The notes under the pieces were generated by a model that had not been told where the DNA came from, made no database searches, and was given only the letters and a program-made list of their open reading frames with translations. From an uncultured Clostridia bacterium (GTDB taxonomy: Bacteria > Bacillota > Clostridia > Christensenellales > Borkfalkiaceae): a stretch of DNA of 64,000 nucleotides. Every line of letters starts with the position of its first letter. Positions within the stretch are counted from its first letter, which is position 1. This document shows, one piece after another, positions 41,684 through 53,077 of this stretch. The translations under genes were made by a program, and so were the position numbers. Location: the NCBI GenBank assembly GCA_944337235.1, contig CALVLK010000002.1:123131-187130 (forward strand), in the 5' to 3' direction.

Positions 41684-44600
41684 TTATGCATTCCATACAA
41701 TGATCGCCGAGCAATCGAGATTCCACAGGGTATCCCAACCGCTGGGAGCCTCGGCATGGCCGATCCTGATTTCCTGCATATCTGTCCATCCGGAGAATAC
41801 ACCCTCACCGAGGGAAAGCACATTCTCGGGGATATACAGCGAATTGATCAATGTGCAGTTCGCAAACGCACACGAGCCAATATCCGCTATATGAGAGAGA
41901 TTGAACGAAGTGAGCCCCGCGCCATAGAACGCGTATTCGCCGATCTCCACAATGGAGGAAGGCAAATTAATCGATTCGAGCGACGTGCATCCTGCAAACA
42001 TGTATTCCGGGATCGCCGTTTCGTGATCGGGGAATGTTACCGAGGTAAGCGCGGTGCAGTTTGCAAACATGCCGCGGTTGTCGGCAGCCGTCTCCGAAGT
42101 GGGCGCATCGAGCGTGGAACCGTCGGTGTACGACATATCGCTGAGCATTGCCTGGATGGTTACCGTGGTCAGACGTGCGCAGTCCGTAAACAGTCCTCTG
42201 CCCACACTTACGAGCGTAGCGGGAAGCGTGATGTTTCTCAGCCCCGAATTCGAGAAGGTACCCGATGCCATGTACTGCAGACTTTCGGGCAGGCGAATGC
42301 TTCTGAGCGACGTGCAGTCGCGGAAGGTATAGCCCGAGCCCGTGACGGTCGACACAGAATATGAGCTGGTTCCGATCCGCGTCAGGGTGGAAGGAAGCGA
42401 TACGCTCTCCAGCATCTCGCAGCCGTCGAACACATAGGCCCCCATCCAGATAAACCCTTCGGGAAGCTCTATCTCTTCAATGCCGCTATCCTGGAATGCA
42501 TAGCCGTAGAGATACAGCAGCGATTCAGGCATCTCGATGGTGTACAGCGAGGTGCAGCCCTGGAAGGTGCCTGCGCTGATCCGATCGAAATGAGCGGGAA
42601 GCGTTACTTCTCTCAGCGAGGTGCAGTTCCGGAACAGATAGGTAGCCATCGATTTCGTCGTAGTAGAATAAGTGTTGCGATAGCCCAGATAAGTTTCGGG
42701 ATAATCCTCTGCGACCGTCACGCTCTCCAGCGCGGATCCGTCAAAGACATAACCTCTGACCTCGGTCATGTTCGCCGTGAAGGTGAAGGACCTGAGGCCG
42801 GAATTCTGGAAGGCGTATCCGCCGATCGCCGTTACGCTTTCGGGAATGTCGAGCGATTCGAGCGAAGTGCAGCCCGCGAAGTCGTAGGGACGGATGATCT
42901 CAAGCGCCTCGGGGAGCACGACGCGCCGCAGCGAAACACAGTTTTCGAAGATGCGCGAGTCGCTCGTACGGCTTTCGGGACGCGTAGAGGTACTGCTGTA
43001 CGGCGTACCGAACATGGTGATCGGGCTGCCAGCTTCAAAGATGACCTCCTCCAGGTCGGCGCACTCCGAGAAGGCGCGTCTGCCGATCACCTCGACCGAA
43101 GCAGGAATGGTAATGGAAACAAGACCCGAGCCATAGAACGTATATCCGCCGATGTAGGTGAGGCGCTCGGGCAGCGTGATGCTCGTCAGCGCCGTGCATC
43201 CCTGGAACGCGCCCACGATCTCTGTAGTAGAGGTCGTCGTATCGTAGGCGGTAGACCTGATCTCGAGCGGAGTAGTGCTCTCTTCGAAGATGACCTCCCT
43301 CAGCGCGGTGCAGTTATAGAACGCGGTGCGATCGATCTGCGTGACGCTGCCGGGGATGGTGATCGACTCAAGCGCCGTGCAGGAATGGAATGCACGATAG
43401 CCGATGACCTGCAGCGTGGAGGGAAGGATGATCTCCTCCAGCGAATAGCACTGCAGGAACAGCGCTTCAGGGATTTCGGTCATCCCTGTGGGAAGCGTGA
43501 TCGTACGGATATTTGCGCACCCGAAGAAGCTTCCGAAGCTGAGCTCCGTGGTAGGGTTGGCAAAGGTGACCGACTCTACCTCCGAACCGCCGAATCCCTG
43601 CAGACCGATCCGTGTGACCGAAGCGGGAACGGTGAAGTTGCCCGTACCGGTAAAGCCGACCAGCGTCGTTCTGTCTGCGTTGTACAGAACGGCATATTCC
43701 GGCGTACTCTCGCTGGAGAAATGCGTGCTGCTTGCCGCGACATTGATCGTTCTGAGGTTGATATCATAGATGAAGGGATTGTAATCGGCGACCGATTCCA
43801 GCGAGGCGGGGATCGTAACGGTGGTCAGGTTTTCGTTCCGCGAGAATGCCATGTAGCCACCCGTCGTGACGCCCTCCTCCAGAATGAGCGTACGATAGGA
43901 GCCGTACTGGAACGCATAGTTGCCGAAGGAGTAGACGGTACCGGGAATGGTGAGCGTATCGGGACCGGGGCAATATGAAAATGCATAGTTGCCGATCGAG
44001 GTCGCGCTTGCGGGAATGTTGTAGTCGGTGAGCGACGTACAGTTGTAGAACATATACGCAGGGATGGAAGTCGCCCGGTTTGAAAGGACGACCCTCTCCA
44101 GCGAGAAACAATCGGAGAAGATACCTGACGATGCCGGCGAGGTCGAGGTGTTGCTCGATCCGGCACTCAGCGTGAGATCGGATGCCGCAGTGCCTGCAGC
44201 GGGTTCCTCGAACACCGCCTCCTCCAGAGCGGAGCAGTTGTGGAACACGCCCGCATAGATACGCGTGACGGAGGCGGGAATTGTGATGCTCTCGAGTGCG
44301 GTACAGTTGAGGAAGGCACACGCATTGATGGTTGCAAGCGTGCTGCCTGCCTCGAAGGTGACATTGCGCACGGCGGAATCACGGAAGGTATAGGAACCGA
44401 TCGAGGTGAGGCGTGCGGGGAGCACAATGCTCTCAAGCGCCGGCGTCTCGCCAAAGACGCCTGTCGAGGTGGTGCCCGAAGCCGTGGTCAGGTTTGCCGT
44501 GCCGTTTGCCTCGAACACGACCGAACTGAGGTTTGCGCAGCGCAGGAATGCACCGCTCGACAGCGTGGTCACCGTTTTGGGGATGACGATGCTCTCAAGC

Positions 44601-47600
44601 CCGCTGTCTGCAAAGGCATTGGTGCCGATGCTCGTCACCGAAGCGGTACCCGTCGTGGCGTCCGCCTCGAACGTGACCGAACGCAGTTCCGTGCAGTACT
44701 GGAAGGCATAGGTGCCGATGCTCGTCACAGACGCAGGAATGCTGATGCTCGTGAGCGCCGTTTCGTAGAACGCATAGGTCGGAATGGAGGTCAGCGCAGA
44801 AGGAAGCGTGATGCTTTCGATCGCAGAAGACCTGAAGGCATAACTGCCGAGCGACGTGAGACCATCGGGAAGCGTGACCGTTGTAAGGTAGTCACAGTTG
44901 GCAAACACATAGGTACCAAAGCTTGCTACTGTGTCGGGAACATCAATGCTCGTAATCCCGCTGTAGCGGAATACGCTGTTACCGATCGCCGTAAGACCTT
45001 CGGGGAAGATGACGCTCTGCAGCGACTCCGTGTATTGGAACATATAGTTCGGGAACGCCGTGACCCCGCTGCCCTCTTCGAAGCTGACCGTCTGCAGACG
45101 CTCTGCATGATTGAACATATAGGTAGACCTGCTGATGCTGGTAATGGTCAGTCTTGCAGGGAGGACGATGCTCGTCAGCCCGCTGTAGGCAAATACATTG
45201 GTACCCAGCGTAAGATCGGCGGCATTTTCACCCGACTCGAAGGTGACGGAACTCATGCGCTCCGTGCCGTAGAAGGCGTAATTGCCGATCGAAGTTACCG
45301 TTGCTGGAATGACGATCGATGCCAGTCCGGTATTTCTGAATGCATAGGTGCCAATCGAGGTAACCGATGCAGGGATCGTGAAGCTGCTGAATGAAGAGCA
45401 ACCGTCAAACAGGTAGTTGGGGATGTTCGTAAGATTCGCGGGCAGCGTAACATTGGTAAGCATCACGTTGTTTGCGATCGCATAGTTGCCGAACGTGGAC
45501 GAGCTGCCGAGATTGACGTTGCTGAGATCGATACTGCTGATCGAAGTGTTTGCAAGCGCATAGGTGCCGAGCGAGTTCACGTTGTTGAGATCGATGCTCC
45601 TCAGTCCGCTGTAACGGAAGGCGCTGGCGCCAAGCGAAGTAACGCTGTTCGGAAGATCGATCGAGGTGAGCGCAGAGCAGTATGCGAAAGCAAAGCTTTC
45701 GATCGAGGTGATCGATTGAGGAAGCACGACGTCGCTGAGCACATAACACTGATAGAAGGTGTAGGTGGGAAGCTCAGACAGCGTGCTGCCGCTTTCAAAT
45801 TCAGCGCTTGTAAGCGAACGGCACTGATAGAACACATCCTGTTCCATCTCGGTGACGCTTGCGGGGATCACGACGCTTGTCAGACCGCTGTACGCAAAGG
45901 CGTAGCTGCCGATCGTAGTTACGCTGCTGGGGATCGTAATACTCGTAAGCGAAGAACAATTGGCAAAAGTATAGCTGCCGATCTCGGTGACGCTGCTGGG
46001 AATGATGACATCCGAGAGCGCCGAGCAATAGTAGAACAGACGATCGGGAAGCACCGCAAGTCCTTCAGGATACCCGGTGATGGTGGTCAGCGAGTAGTTG
46101 TACGCGATCGCGTAGCTTCCGAACTCGGTCATGCTGCTCAGATCGAGCGAGACGACATTGGTGTACGCCAGCGCATAGTCGCCGAGCGAAGTGACATTGC
46201 TCAGATTGATCTCGGCAAGGGCAGAAGACCGGAAAGCCTGATCGCCGATCTGAGTGATCGTTGCGGGCAGATTGATGCTCGTAAGCGCGGTGCAGTACGA
46301 GAAGGCATACGCGCCGATCACAACGGTACGATTGTTGAAGTTGACGGTCGTGAGCGACTCGTTGCGGGCAAACGCGCCATTATCAAGCACATACGAACTG
46401 GAGGTGGAGTAGCTGTCTCCGTCTGCCAGCGTAAGGGGCATCGTGCTCGCGGCAAAGTTGACCTCGCGCAGGGAATCGCAGAACGCGAATGCAGCAGGCG
46501 CGATTGTAAGAACCGAAGCGGGAATGGTGATGCTTTCGATCGCGTCACATTCTGCAAAGGCGCCGTTGCCAATCTCAGTCAGATTGCCGTTTGCGGCAAA
46601 GTTGACCGTTTCGAGTGCGGTACAGCCGCGGAACGCCGCCTCTTCGATCGCGGTGAGCGTTCTGGGCATGGTGATCGCGCGCAGATGCTCGTTGTAGGCA
46701 AAGGCGTTCGCGTCGATCGTGAGCACACCTTCGGGAATGGTATAGCTTTCGTCCAGCTTGCCGACCGGGTAACTCATCAGCGTGGTCGCATTGGCGTTAT
46801 AGAGGACGCCGTCGATCGAGCTGAACCTCGTGCTGTTTTCGGGCACGTCGATGACTGAGATCGCAGGGCAGTCGGGGAAGACTGCCGTGAACGAGAAGTC
46901 CTCTGCCAGATTGTCGTGAAGGACGACGCGCACAAGGCTTTCGCATTCTGCAAAGATGTTATCGCTCAGCGAGCGAATAGACTCGGGCAGCACGACCTCC
47001 GTCAGACCCGTCGCGCGGAAGGCGTACTCGCCGATCGACTCAAAATCAGCGGAAGCGAAGTCCACGTTCGTGAGCAGTGCGCAGTAGGCGAACGCACTCT
47101 CCCCGATCGCTTCCAGTCCGGAATCGGGGAAATTGACCGTTGCCAGAGCGTCGCAGTCGTAGAAGGCGTAATTGCCGATCGAGACAACGCTGCTGCCAAA
47201 GGTGACGCTGACAAGGCTGTCGTTGTTGCCGAATGCGCCATAAGTCGAGGAGGTGCTGTCTGCAATCTCGAGCGTACCGCTGCCTGCCTCGAAGGTGATG
47301 CTCTCAAGCCCGGTGGCATAGAATGCGCGCTGCGCGATCGTTTCGAGCGAGCCGGGCAATGTGATCGAAGTGAGGTCGTCGACCGAGTAGAATGCGGCTT
47401 CTGCGATCTCTACAAGGTTGCTGCCCTCGGCAAAGGTGATCGTTTCGATCACGCTGTTGTTGTAGAAGGCGTATTCGCCGATCCTGGTAAGCCGTGCAGG
47501 GAAGTTGATCGTCGTAAGACTGCTTACCGTCGATCCATAGAAGATGCCGTAGGACGACGATGCCGTACCGCTCGAAGTGACGCCGTCGGGAATCTCGAAG

Positions 47601-50600
47601 GGCACATCGCTCTCTTCAAAGTTGAGCACTTCAAGATCGTCGGCATAGTAGAACGCATAGCGGTTGACAATGCCCGTCGCAGAGCCCGCGATCGTCGCCT
47701 CCGTCATGTGATAGGGAACGAAGAGCACTTCGTTGTTGTAATACACGATACCGTTGTAGGAAGTATATGCCCCGCTGCCGCCGTTTTCGATATTCAGGCT
47801 GGCAATTCCCGCGTTACTTGTTGAAGTGCCGAACATATAGTACACATAGTTATTTGTGTAGCCGCCCAAAGCATAGAGGGTAGCGCCGGAAGCATTGCGT
47901 GCTTCGGCAAGGCGATCGGGAAGGGTGAGCGTTGTAAGATTTCGTGTGTTGCTGAATGCATACTGGCCGATGGTCAGTTCTCCCGTACCGCCCGATGCAA
48001 AGTCAACATTTGTAAGGGCATAGCAGTATGCAAACGCATAGTTGCCGATTCCAAGGTTCTGCGCCTGGCCGTTGACGTATGCCTCGTTCGCAACATTTGC
48101 GGGGATATACACGCTGGTCAGTTCCTCGCAGCGATAGAAGGCGTAGTTACCGATGCGCGTAAGGCGGTCGGGAAGATTGAGCATAACGATACTGGTATAG
48201 GCGAACGCACCCGTGGCAGAACCCGATCCGCTGTCGATGACCAGAGATACTTCTTCGCCCGCAGATTCCTCAAAGGTGAGACTGGTAAGACCGGCATTGT
48301 TGTAGAATGCGCCGGGGCCGATGTAACTCACCGTTGCAGGAATTTCCAGCGATGTGATCGCGCAATTTGCGAAGGCGGAAGTTCCGATCGTGAGCGGCTC
48401 TGTTCTGCCCGATTCAAAGGTGAGCGAGGTAAGCCCGACGCAGTTGTAGAACGCTTCGGTACCGATCTCTACCACGTTTCTGCCGATGACGACCGAGGTG
48501 ATCCCCTTGCCGCGGAAGATAGCCGAGCCGATGACCCGGAGCGTTTCAGGCGTCACATATGCACCCGTATATTCCGCAGGGAAGAAGAGCAGTCCGATCG
48601 GGTCGCCGTCGCTGTTGATCTCGTACAGAGCGCCCGTTGCGTCATCGGTGGTGTAGTGCGTATTGTCGGGATGAACGATGACCTCTTCCAGGTTATCGGC
48701 GCCGGCAAACACGCTCGAACCGAGGTTGTATGCGTTTGCGCCGATGTAGGCGGTCGTAAGGCGGGTACAGCCGTCAAACATGAGGTCGCCGTATGTCGTC
48801 TGATTGGTTGTAAACGTGACCTCTGTGAGATAGGAGCAGCTGCGCAGCACATAGCTGCCGACCACTCTGACCGACTCGGGGAAGGTGAATGAAGTCAATC
48901 CTATGCAGGAATAGAAGGCATAATTGCCGATCTCAACGACGTTGCTGCCCGTCTCAAAGGTGACGGAAGTCATATCTGCACTGTAGAAGGCGCCGCTCGA
49001 TGTCGACGTGCCGCCCTGGATGACCAGCTCTTCCGCCGTCTGCCCCTCGGCAGGAGCGGCGAATACAAGCGCGTCGATGCCGGCGTTGTAGAACGCGCCG
49101 TAGCCGATGCGGCGAACGGTCGCAGGAATGGTAAGCGTACCCGTCAGCGAGGAGCGGGAATAGAATGCATAGTTACCGATCTCGACGACGTTGCTGCCCT
49201 CTTCAAAGATGATGGTTGTAAGAGAACTCATCGAATAGAAGGCGCCGCTGGTCGTGCTGGAAGCGTCTGCAATGCGCAGTTCTGCCGCCGTCTCGCCCTC
49301 GGCAGGGGCCGCAAAGCGGATCGTGGAGTACCGCGTACCGTAGAAGGCAGACATTCCGATATATTCGACCGTTGCGGGAATGACGAGCTCGCCCGTCAGA
49401 GAGCTGCAGCTGCGGAAAGCATGATTGCCGATGTATCCGAGCGAACGCCCCGTTTCGTACACGATCTCGCTGACGCCGCTGCTATAGAACACGCCCTGAG
49501 AATAGTCGTCGGAAGTGGTGCCTGCGGGAGCGTCTTCCAGATAGATCGGTTCCGCGACCTGACCTTCGAGCGGCGACGTGAAGACGACGCGGTCCAGATC
49601 GTCGGTGTTGGAGAATGCGCCCGTGTGGATCATGGCGACAGACGCAGGGATATAGATCTCTTCCACGGCGGAATCGGCAAATGCGTTCGCGCCGATCTCG
49701 GTGGTGGAGTTGGGCACGGTGTACGAGCCGTCTCTTGCCACGGGGAAGTAGATGAGTACCTCTTCCGCCCCGACAAGCTCAAAGACGACGCCGTCGTTGG
49801 AGAAGTAATTCGGGCTGCCGCTTGCAATATTGATCTCGGTAAGGTTGGAGCAGCTTGCAAACGTCGCCGCAGAGAAGACGGTCAGCTGCGCCGGCAGCGT
49901 GATCGACGTAAGCCCAGAACAGGAATCGAACGCATTCTCGGCGATCTCAAGCCCCGTGGCGTTGGGATCGGACTCAAACACGATGTTCGTGATCGAGCTG
50001 CAATTCGCAAAGGTATTGCTTGCAATGTACTCCACGCTTGCAGGAACGGTGACGGAGAGCAGGTTCGTGTTGTTCATAAAGACCTCTGCACGAAGCTCCG
50101 TGACCATGTTGGGAATGGTGTAATAGCCGCCCTTTCCACGCGGGAAGAGGTAGAGCTGATAGTTGCCGTAATCGTAATCGTGAATGTCGGAATCCGTTCC
50201 TTCTTCCCCTGCCCCGGGCGCCGTATAGTAGATGACGACGCCGTCGACGGAGAAATAAACGGGCTCGTTATTGGCCTCCGCATGGAGGATGTTGATCTCT
50301 TCGAGATTGGTCGTACTGGTGAACGCCGAAATGTCGATACGGGTGACCCAGTCGTACATATTGATGATGATCAGGTTGTTCAGACCTGTGAAGTCGCTCA
50401 CCGCCGTGACGTAGCGCGTGCCGTGCTCGCCGTCGTCGTGCGTCTCAGGGATGGTGACTTCGGACATCAGCGGAATGCCTTCGCCCTTCGAGACGGTGTA
50501 GCTGTCCGTGGTGGCGTTGTAGGTATAGCTGAATGCCGATGCCCAGTAGGCATATACGGTGAGATCCTCTGCATAGTTCCAGACGTTCAGGCTGTTACCC

Positions 50601-53077
50601 TCGGCATTGGTGAGCTGGATACCGCCGCCGCCCGGCGCCGTGAACCAGCCGACAAAGCCATATTCCTCCTGTCCGTCTCTGACGGTGGGGGATTCAAGCA
50701 GATAGGACTCACGGTAGGTCACGCTCGCCTGCGCATTGATACTGTTCACATCGCCGATATCGCCCAGATCATATGTGATGGTATATACGTTTGCCCTCCA
50801 GTTTGCATAGAGCACCATATCGCCGCCCGCAAACAGTTCATCGCTGTACTGTGCGCCGTTGCTGCCTGCTGCGCCGGGCACGGTATACCAGCCCGTAAAG
50901 GTATAGCCGGTATAGGAGGACTCGGGCAGTGCAACGCGATCGCCGATTGCGAGGTATACGGGCTCGACGCCCGCCCCCGAACGGCTGTCGAAGGTGACGG
51001 TATAGGCATAGACCTCAATCTCGGCCCAATCGGAGTAGCCCGATTCCGCATAGAAGCGCACGGACAGCGTATTGACGCCGGCGCGGGTCAGTTTGATCTC
51101 GGTATAGTTCAGGCCGTCCTCCACGCGGATGGCGTTAACCGCATTGTTGTTGACGCGTACTTCATAGTACTCTGCGCCGATGACGTGCCGCCAGCTGAGT
51201 ATGCTTTCGGAATACAGCAGCGTGGAATACAGCGCCGCATAGCGCATGTCGACGTCGTCGCTCCAGGGGGAGGATGCGCTTGCGCCGATCGCGCGCACAT
51301 TCAGCATGTAATCGCTGCCCTCCGTCCAGGACATGTTGGCGGTGGAAAGATCGAAGCCGGGTTCGCTCACCGTATAGGTGGCGCCGCCCAGGGAGATCTC
51401 GTAACTCGTTGCGCCTTCCACAGCATCCCACGAAACGAGCGTACCCTGTACGCGGAAGTTGTCGGGCGTGGCAAGCGAAACCTTGGTGCAGGTGAGTTCG
51501 GTCGCCGCGGGAGAATTGTAGCCGGAGGTGACGGGGCAGACGGTGATGAGAAGCTCACCTGCGCCGTAGCCCTTCAGGCTGTAGCTCGTCGCACCCGAAA
51601 CAGTCGCCGTGGTCGTATTGCCGCCGGCGGTAACGGTGACGCGATAGCTTGCCGCATTGGGGACGGGATCCCACATCACGCTCTCGCTCTCGCTGTCGTA
51701 ATAGAGCGTCGTCACGGTGCCGAGCACGCGTTCAAAGACGAACGTCTCAGACGTGGACGCCGCATAGCCGTCTGCGACCGCGGTGACGACAAAACGGATG
51801 CCGCCCTCCTGCATGGTACAGTTGGCAAAGTTATAATAGGTGGAAGTGCCGTTGTCGAGCATGGTATGCCGATGCTCTTCGTTACCGCACTCGATGGTGA
51901 TGTAGTAACGCTCTGCATTTGCAACGCCTTCATAGATGAGCGTAGAGGGCTCCACGACGGAGAAGTTCGAAACGCGGGAGAGCGCCTTGTTCTTATAATA
52001 TCTGTATGCGGAAACGCGGTCGGTGCTGATCATGCCCGTCGCGGTGACCCTGATCTCGTAATCGCCCGCGGGCTGCGATGCAAAGTCGAACGCATACGAA
52101 GTCTGGCCGCCCAGGTTGACGCGGATCATGGTGAAGTCCTCGGGGCCGCTGATCTCGATCTGATATGCGGTCGCGTTGGGATCTGCCGCCCAGCTGATGA
52201 GACCGGAGCCGACGTTGACGACGGGCGCCGCAAGTTCGCTCGCGCCTTCCTCCGTCCAGAGCGCATACAGCGTCATCCCCTCGGTAAAGACCATATCCTC
52301 CGTCCAGCGATAGGCGAGCTGATCTGCATTGCCGTACATGCTGACCCACCAGCCGCCAAAGGTATAGCCTTCGCGCGTGGGCGTGGGCGCATTGTAGAGG
52401 ATGCCGCCGATCGTCTGCATGCTGTCGATGGCTTCGGCGCCCTCATAGCACGCATCAAAGCGGATGGTATATTCCGTCTGACCGGGCGTTCTGTCCGCCC
52501 AGCGCGCATACAGCGTAAGATCGGACGTGACGATATCCGTTCCGAATGCAAACGCGTCGCTGTATTCTGCATCGAGATACCAACCGATAAAGACGGAGGA
52601 CCCGCGGGAAGGATCCGCAGGCTTTTCCAACGTCTTTCCGTTGATCACGGTAACGCTCTCGACCGCGCTGCCGCCCGTACTGTCGAAGGAGACAGTGTAG
52701 GGGATCCGCTTGAGGAAGCGCATCTCAGAGCCGTCGTAGGTGAGTGTGATGACGTCGTTCGAAAGGCTTGCGGTCAGCGTCTCGCTCTCCTCGCCATAGA
52801 ACGAGAAGGTGAGTGCCGTATCCGCAAGGGTATAGGTGCCCGAACGATTCTCATCTCTTACCAAAAAGGCAAACTGATTGCCGCTGTTCAGCGTGATGAG
52901 GTATTCATCTCCGTCGCCGTCATAATAGTAGACGCCGCTTTCGGGGCCTTCCGCCGTCGGATTCTCCGGCGTTTCGGGCGTTTCCGTGCAGGCGGCCGCA
53001 GCTACGCCGAACAGCGCAGCCATGACGAGCAGGAAGGAGATGAGCCAAAATCTTGTCTTTTTAAGGCACAATCCCAT
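41684..53077 (-). CDS. Giant BspA-like LRR surface lipoprotein (about 3,797 residues)
   Basis: Start at ATG 53077, chosen for the AAAGGAG site 8 bases upstream and the signal peptide that follows; an upstream in-frame start at 53116 would precede the hydrophobic core by extra charged residues. The lipobox-like end is VAAAAC (Cys about 30). Residues about 110-270 hold two InlB-type B repeats (FDSTGGSAVESV...LYARW and a diverged copy). About 280-680 are fibronectin III-like domains, about 680-850 two more B repeats, and from about 870 to the end LRR_5/BspA repeats (FxxCxxLxxVxLPxxVxxIGxxAF), on the order of a hundred copies. The last 25 residues form a short cap. It is probably a long surface fibre for adhesion or biofilm contact. 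It is a single uninterrupted frame with no frameshift. Confidence 0.92.
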   Translation of the reverse strand: MGLCLKKTRFWLISFLLVMAALFGVAAAACTETPETPENPTAEGPESGVYYYDGDGDEYLITLNSGNQFAFLVRDENRSGTYTLADTALTFSFYGEESETLTASLSNDVITLTYDGSEMRFLKRIPYTVSFDSTGGSAVESVTVINGKTLEKPADPSRGSSVFIGWYLDAEYSDAFAFGTDIVTSDLTLYARWADRTPGQTEYTIRFDACYEGAEAIDSMQTIGGILYNAPTPTREGYTFGGWWVSMYGNADQLAYRWTEDMVFTEGMTLYALWTEEGASELAAPVVNVGSGLISWAADPNATAYQIEISGPEDFTMIRVNLGGQTSYAFDFASQPAGDYEIRVTATGMISTDRVSAYRYYKNKALSRVSNFSVVEPSTLIYEGVANAERYYITIECGNEEHRHTMLDNGTSTYYNFANCTMQEGGIRFVVTAVADGYAASTSETFVFERVLGTVTTLYYDSESESVMWDPVPNAASYRVTVTAGGNTTTATVSGATSYSLKGYGAGELLITVCPVTSGYNSPAATELTCTKVSLATPDNFRVQGTLVSWDAVEGATSYEISLGGATYTVSEPGFDLSTANMSWTEGSDYMLNVRAIGASASSPWSDDVDMRYAALYSTLLYSESILSWRHVIGAEYYEVRVNNNAVNAIRVEDGLNYTEIKLTRAGVNTLSVRFYAESGYSDWAEIEVYAYTVTFDSRSGAGVEPVYLAIGDRVALPESSYTGYTFTGWYTVPGAAGSNGAQYSDELFAGGDMVLYANWRANVYTITYDLGDIGDVNSINAQASVTYRESYLLESPTVRDGQEEYGFVGWFTAPGGGGIQLTNAEGNSLNVWNYAEDLTVYAYWASAFSYTYNATTDSYTVSKGEGIPLMSEVTIPETHDDGEHGTRYVTAVSDFTGLNNLIIINMYDWVTRIDISAFTSTTNLEEINILHAEANNEPVYFSVDGVVIYYTAPGAGEEGTDSDIHDYDYGNYQLYLFPRGKGGYYTIPNMVTELRAEVFMNNTNLLSVTVPASVEYIASNTFANCSSITNIVFESDPNATGLEIAENAFDSCSGLTSITLPAQLTVFSAATFASCSNLTEINIASGSPNYFSNDGVVFELVGAEEVLIYFPVARDGSYTVPNSTTEIGANAFADSAVEEIYIPASVAMIHTGAFSNTDDLDRVVFTSPLEGQVAEPIYLEDAPAGTTSDDYSQGVFYSSGVSEIVYETGRSLGYIGNHAFRSCSSLTGELVIPATVEYIGMSAFYGTRYSTIRFAAPAEGETAAELRIADASSTTSGAFYSMSSLTTIIFEEGSNVVEIGNYAFYSRSSLTGTLTIPATVRRIGYGAFYNAGIDALVFAAPAEGQTAEELVIQGGTSTSSGAFYSADMTSVTFETGSNVVEIGNYAFYSCIGLTSFTFPESVRVVGSYVLRSCSYLTEVTFTTNQTTYGDLMFDGCTRLTTAYIGANAYNLGSSVFAGADNLEEVIVHPDNTHYTTDDATGALYEINSDGDPIGLLFFPAEYTGAYVTPETLRVIGSAIFRGKGITSVVIGRNVVEIGTEAFYNCVGLTSLTFESGRTEPLTIGTSAFANCAITSLEIPATVSYIGPGAFYNNAGLTSLTFEESAGEEVSLVIDSGSGSATGAFAYTSIVMLNLPDRLTRIGNYAFYRCEELTSVYIPANVANEAYVNGQAQNLGIGNYAFAYCYALTNVDFASGGTGELTIGQYAFSNTRNLTTLTLPDRLAEARNASGATLYALGGYTNNYVYYMFGTSTSNAGIASLNIENGGSGAYTSYNGIVYYNNEVLFVPYHMTEATIAGSATGIVNRYAFYYADDLEVLNFEESDVPFEIPDGVTSSGTASSSYGIFYGSTVSSLTTINFPARLTRIGEYAFYNNSVIETITFAEGSNLVEIAEAAFYSVDDLTSITLPGSLETIAQRAFYATGLESITFEAGSGTLEIADSTSSTYGAFGNNDSLVSVTFGSSVVSIGNYAFYDCDALATVNFPDSGLEAIGESAFAYCALLTNVDFASADFESIGEYAFRATGLTEVVLPESIRSLSDNIFAECESLVRVVLHDNLAEDFSFTAVFPDCPAISVIDVPENSTRFSSIDGVLYNANATTLMSYPVGKLDESYTIPEGVLTIDANAFAYNEHLRAITMPRTLTAIEEAAFRGCTALETVNFAANGNLTEIGNGAFAECDAIESITIPASVLTIAPAAFAFCDSLREVNFAASTMPLTLADGDSYSTSSSYVLDNGAFARNESLTTVNFNNRTVVIGAYAFSYCTALTSINLPATITQIGDQAFRSSALAEINLSNVTSLGDYALAYTNVVSLDLSSMTEFGSYAIAYNYSLTTITGYPEGLAVLPDRLFYYCSALSDVIIPSSVTEIGSYTFANCSSLTSITIPSSVTTIGSYAFAYSGLTSVVIPASVTEMEQDVFYQCRSLTSAEFESGSTLSELPTYTFYQCYVLSDVVLPQSITSIESFAFAYCSALTSIDLPNSVTSLGASAFRYSGLRSIDLNNVNSLGTYALANTSISSIDLSNVNLGSSSTFGNYAIANNVMLTNVTLPANLTNIPNYLFDGCSSFSSFTIPASVTSIGTYAFRNTGLASIVIPATVTSIGNYAFYGTERMSSVTFESGENAADLTLGTNVFAYSGLTSIVLPARLTITSISRSTYMFNHAERLQTVSFEEGSGVTAFPNYMFQYTESLQSVIFPEGLTAIGNSVFRYSGITSIDVPDTVASFGTYVFANCDYLTTVTLPDGLTSLGSYAFRSSAIESITLPSALTSIPTYAFYETALTSISIPASVTSIGTYAFQYCTELRSVTFEADATTGTASVTSIGTNAFADSGLESIVIPKTVTTLSSGAFLRCANLSSVVFEANGTANLTTASGTTSTGVFGETPALESIVLPARLTSIGSYTFRDSAVRNVTFEAGSTLATINACAFLNCTALESITIPASVTRIYAGVFHNCSALEEAVFEEPAAGTAASDLTLSAGSSNTSTSPASSGIFSDCFSLERVVLSNRATSIPAYMFYNCTSLTDYNIPASATSIGNYAFSYCPGPDTLTIPGTVYSFGNYAFQYGSYRTLILEEGVTTGGYMAFSRNENLTTVTIPASLESVADYNPFIYDINLRTINVAASSTHFSSESTPEYAVLYNADRTTLVGFTGTGNFTVPASVTRIGLQGFGGSEVESVTFANPTTELSFGSFFGCANIRTITLPTGMTEIPEALFLQCYSLEEIILPSTLQVIGYRAFHSCTALESITIPGSVTQIDRTAFYNCTALREVIFEESTTPLEIRSTAYDTTTSTTEIVGAFQGCTALTSITLPERLTYIGGYTFYGSGLVSITIPASVEVIGRRAFSECADLEEVIFEAGSPITMFGTPYSSTSTRPESRTSDSRIFENCVSLRRVVLPEALEIIRPYDFAGCTSLESLDIPESVTAIGGYAFQNSGLRSFTFTANMTEVRGYVFDGSALESVTVAEDYPETYLGYRNTYSTTTKSMATYLFRNCTSLREVTLPAHFDRISAGTFQGCTSLYTIEMPESLLYLYGYAFQDSGIEEIELPEGFIWMGAYVFDGCEMLESVSLPSTLTRIGTSSYSVSTVTGSGYTFRDCTSLRSIRLPESLQYMASGTFSNSGLRNITLPATLVSVGRGLFTDCARLTTVTIQAMLSDMSYTDGSTLDAPTSETAADNRGMFANCTALTSVTFPDHETAIPEYMFAGCTSLESINLPSSIVEIGEYAFYGAGLTSFNLSHIADIGSCAFANCTLINSLYIPENVLSLGEGVFSGWTDMQEIRIGHAEAPSGWDTLWNLDCSAIIVWNA

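Noticed and set aside
41684-53077. CRISPR array or tandem DNA repeat
   Set aside because: The periodicity is about 66-70 bases in a continuous reading frame with variable sequence, as expected of LRR coding repeats, with no identical repeat-spacer units.
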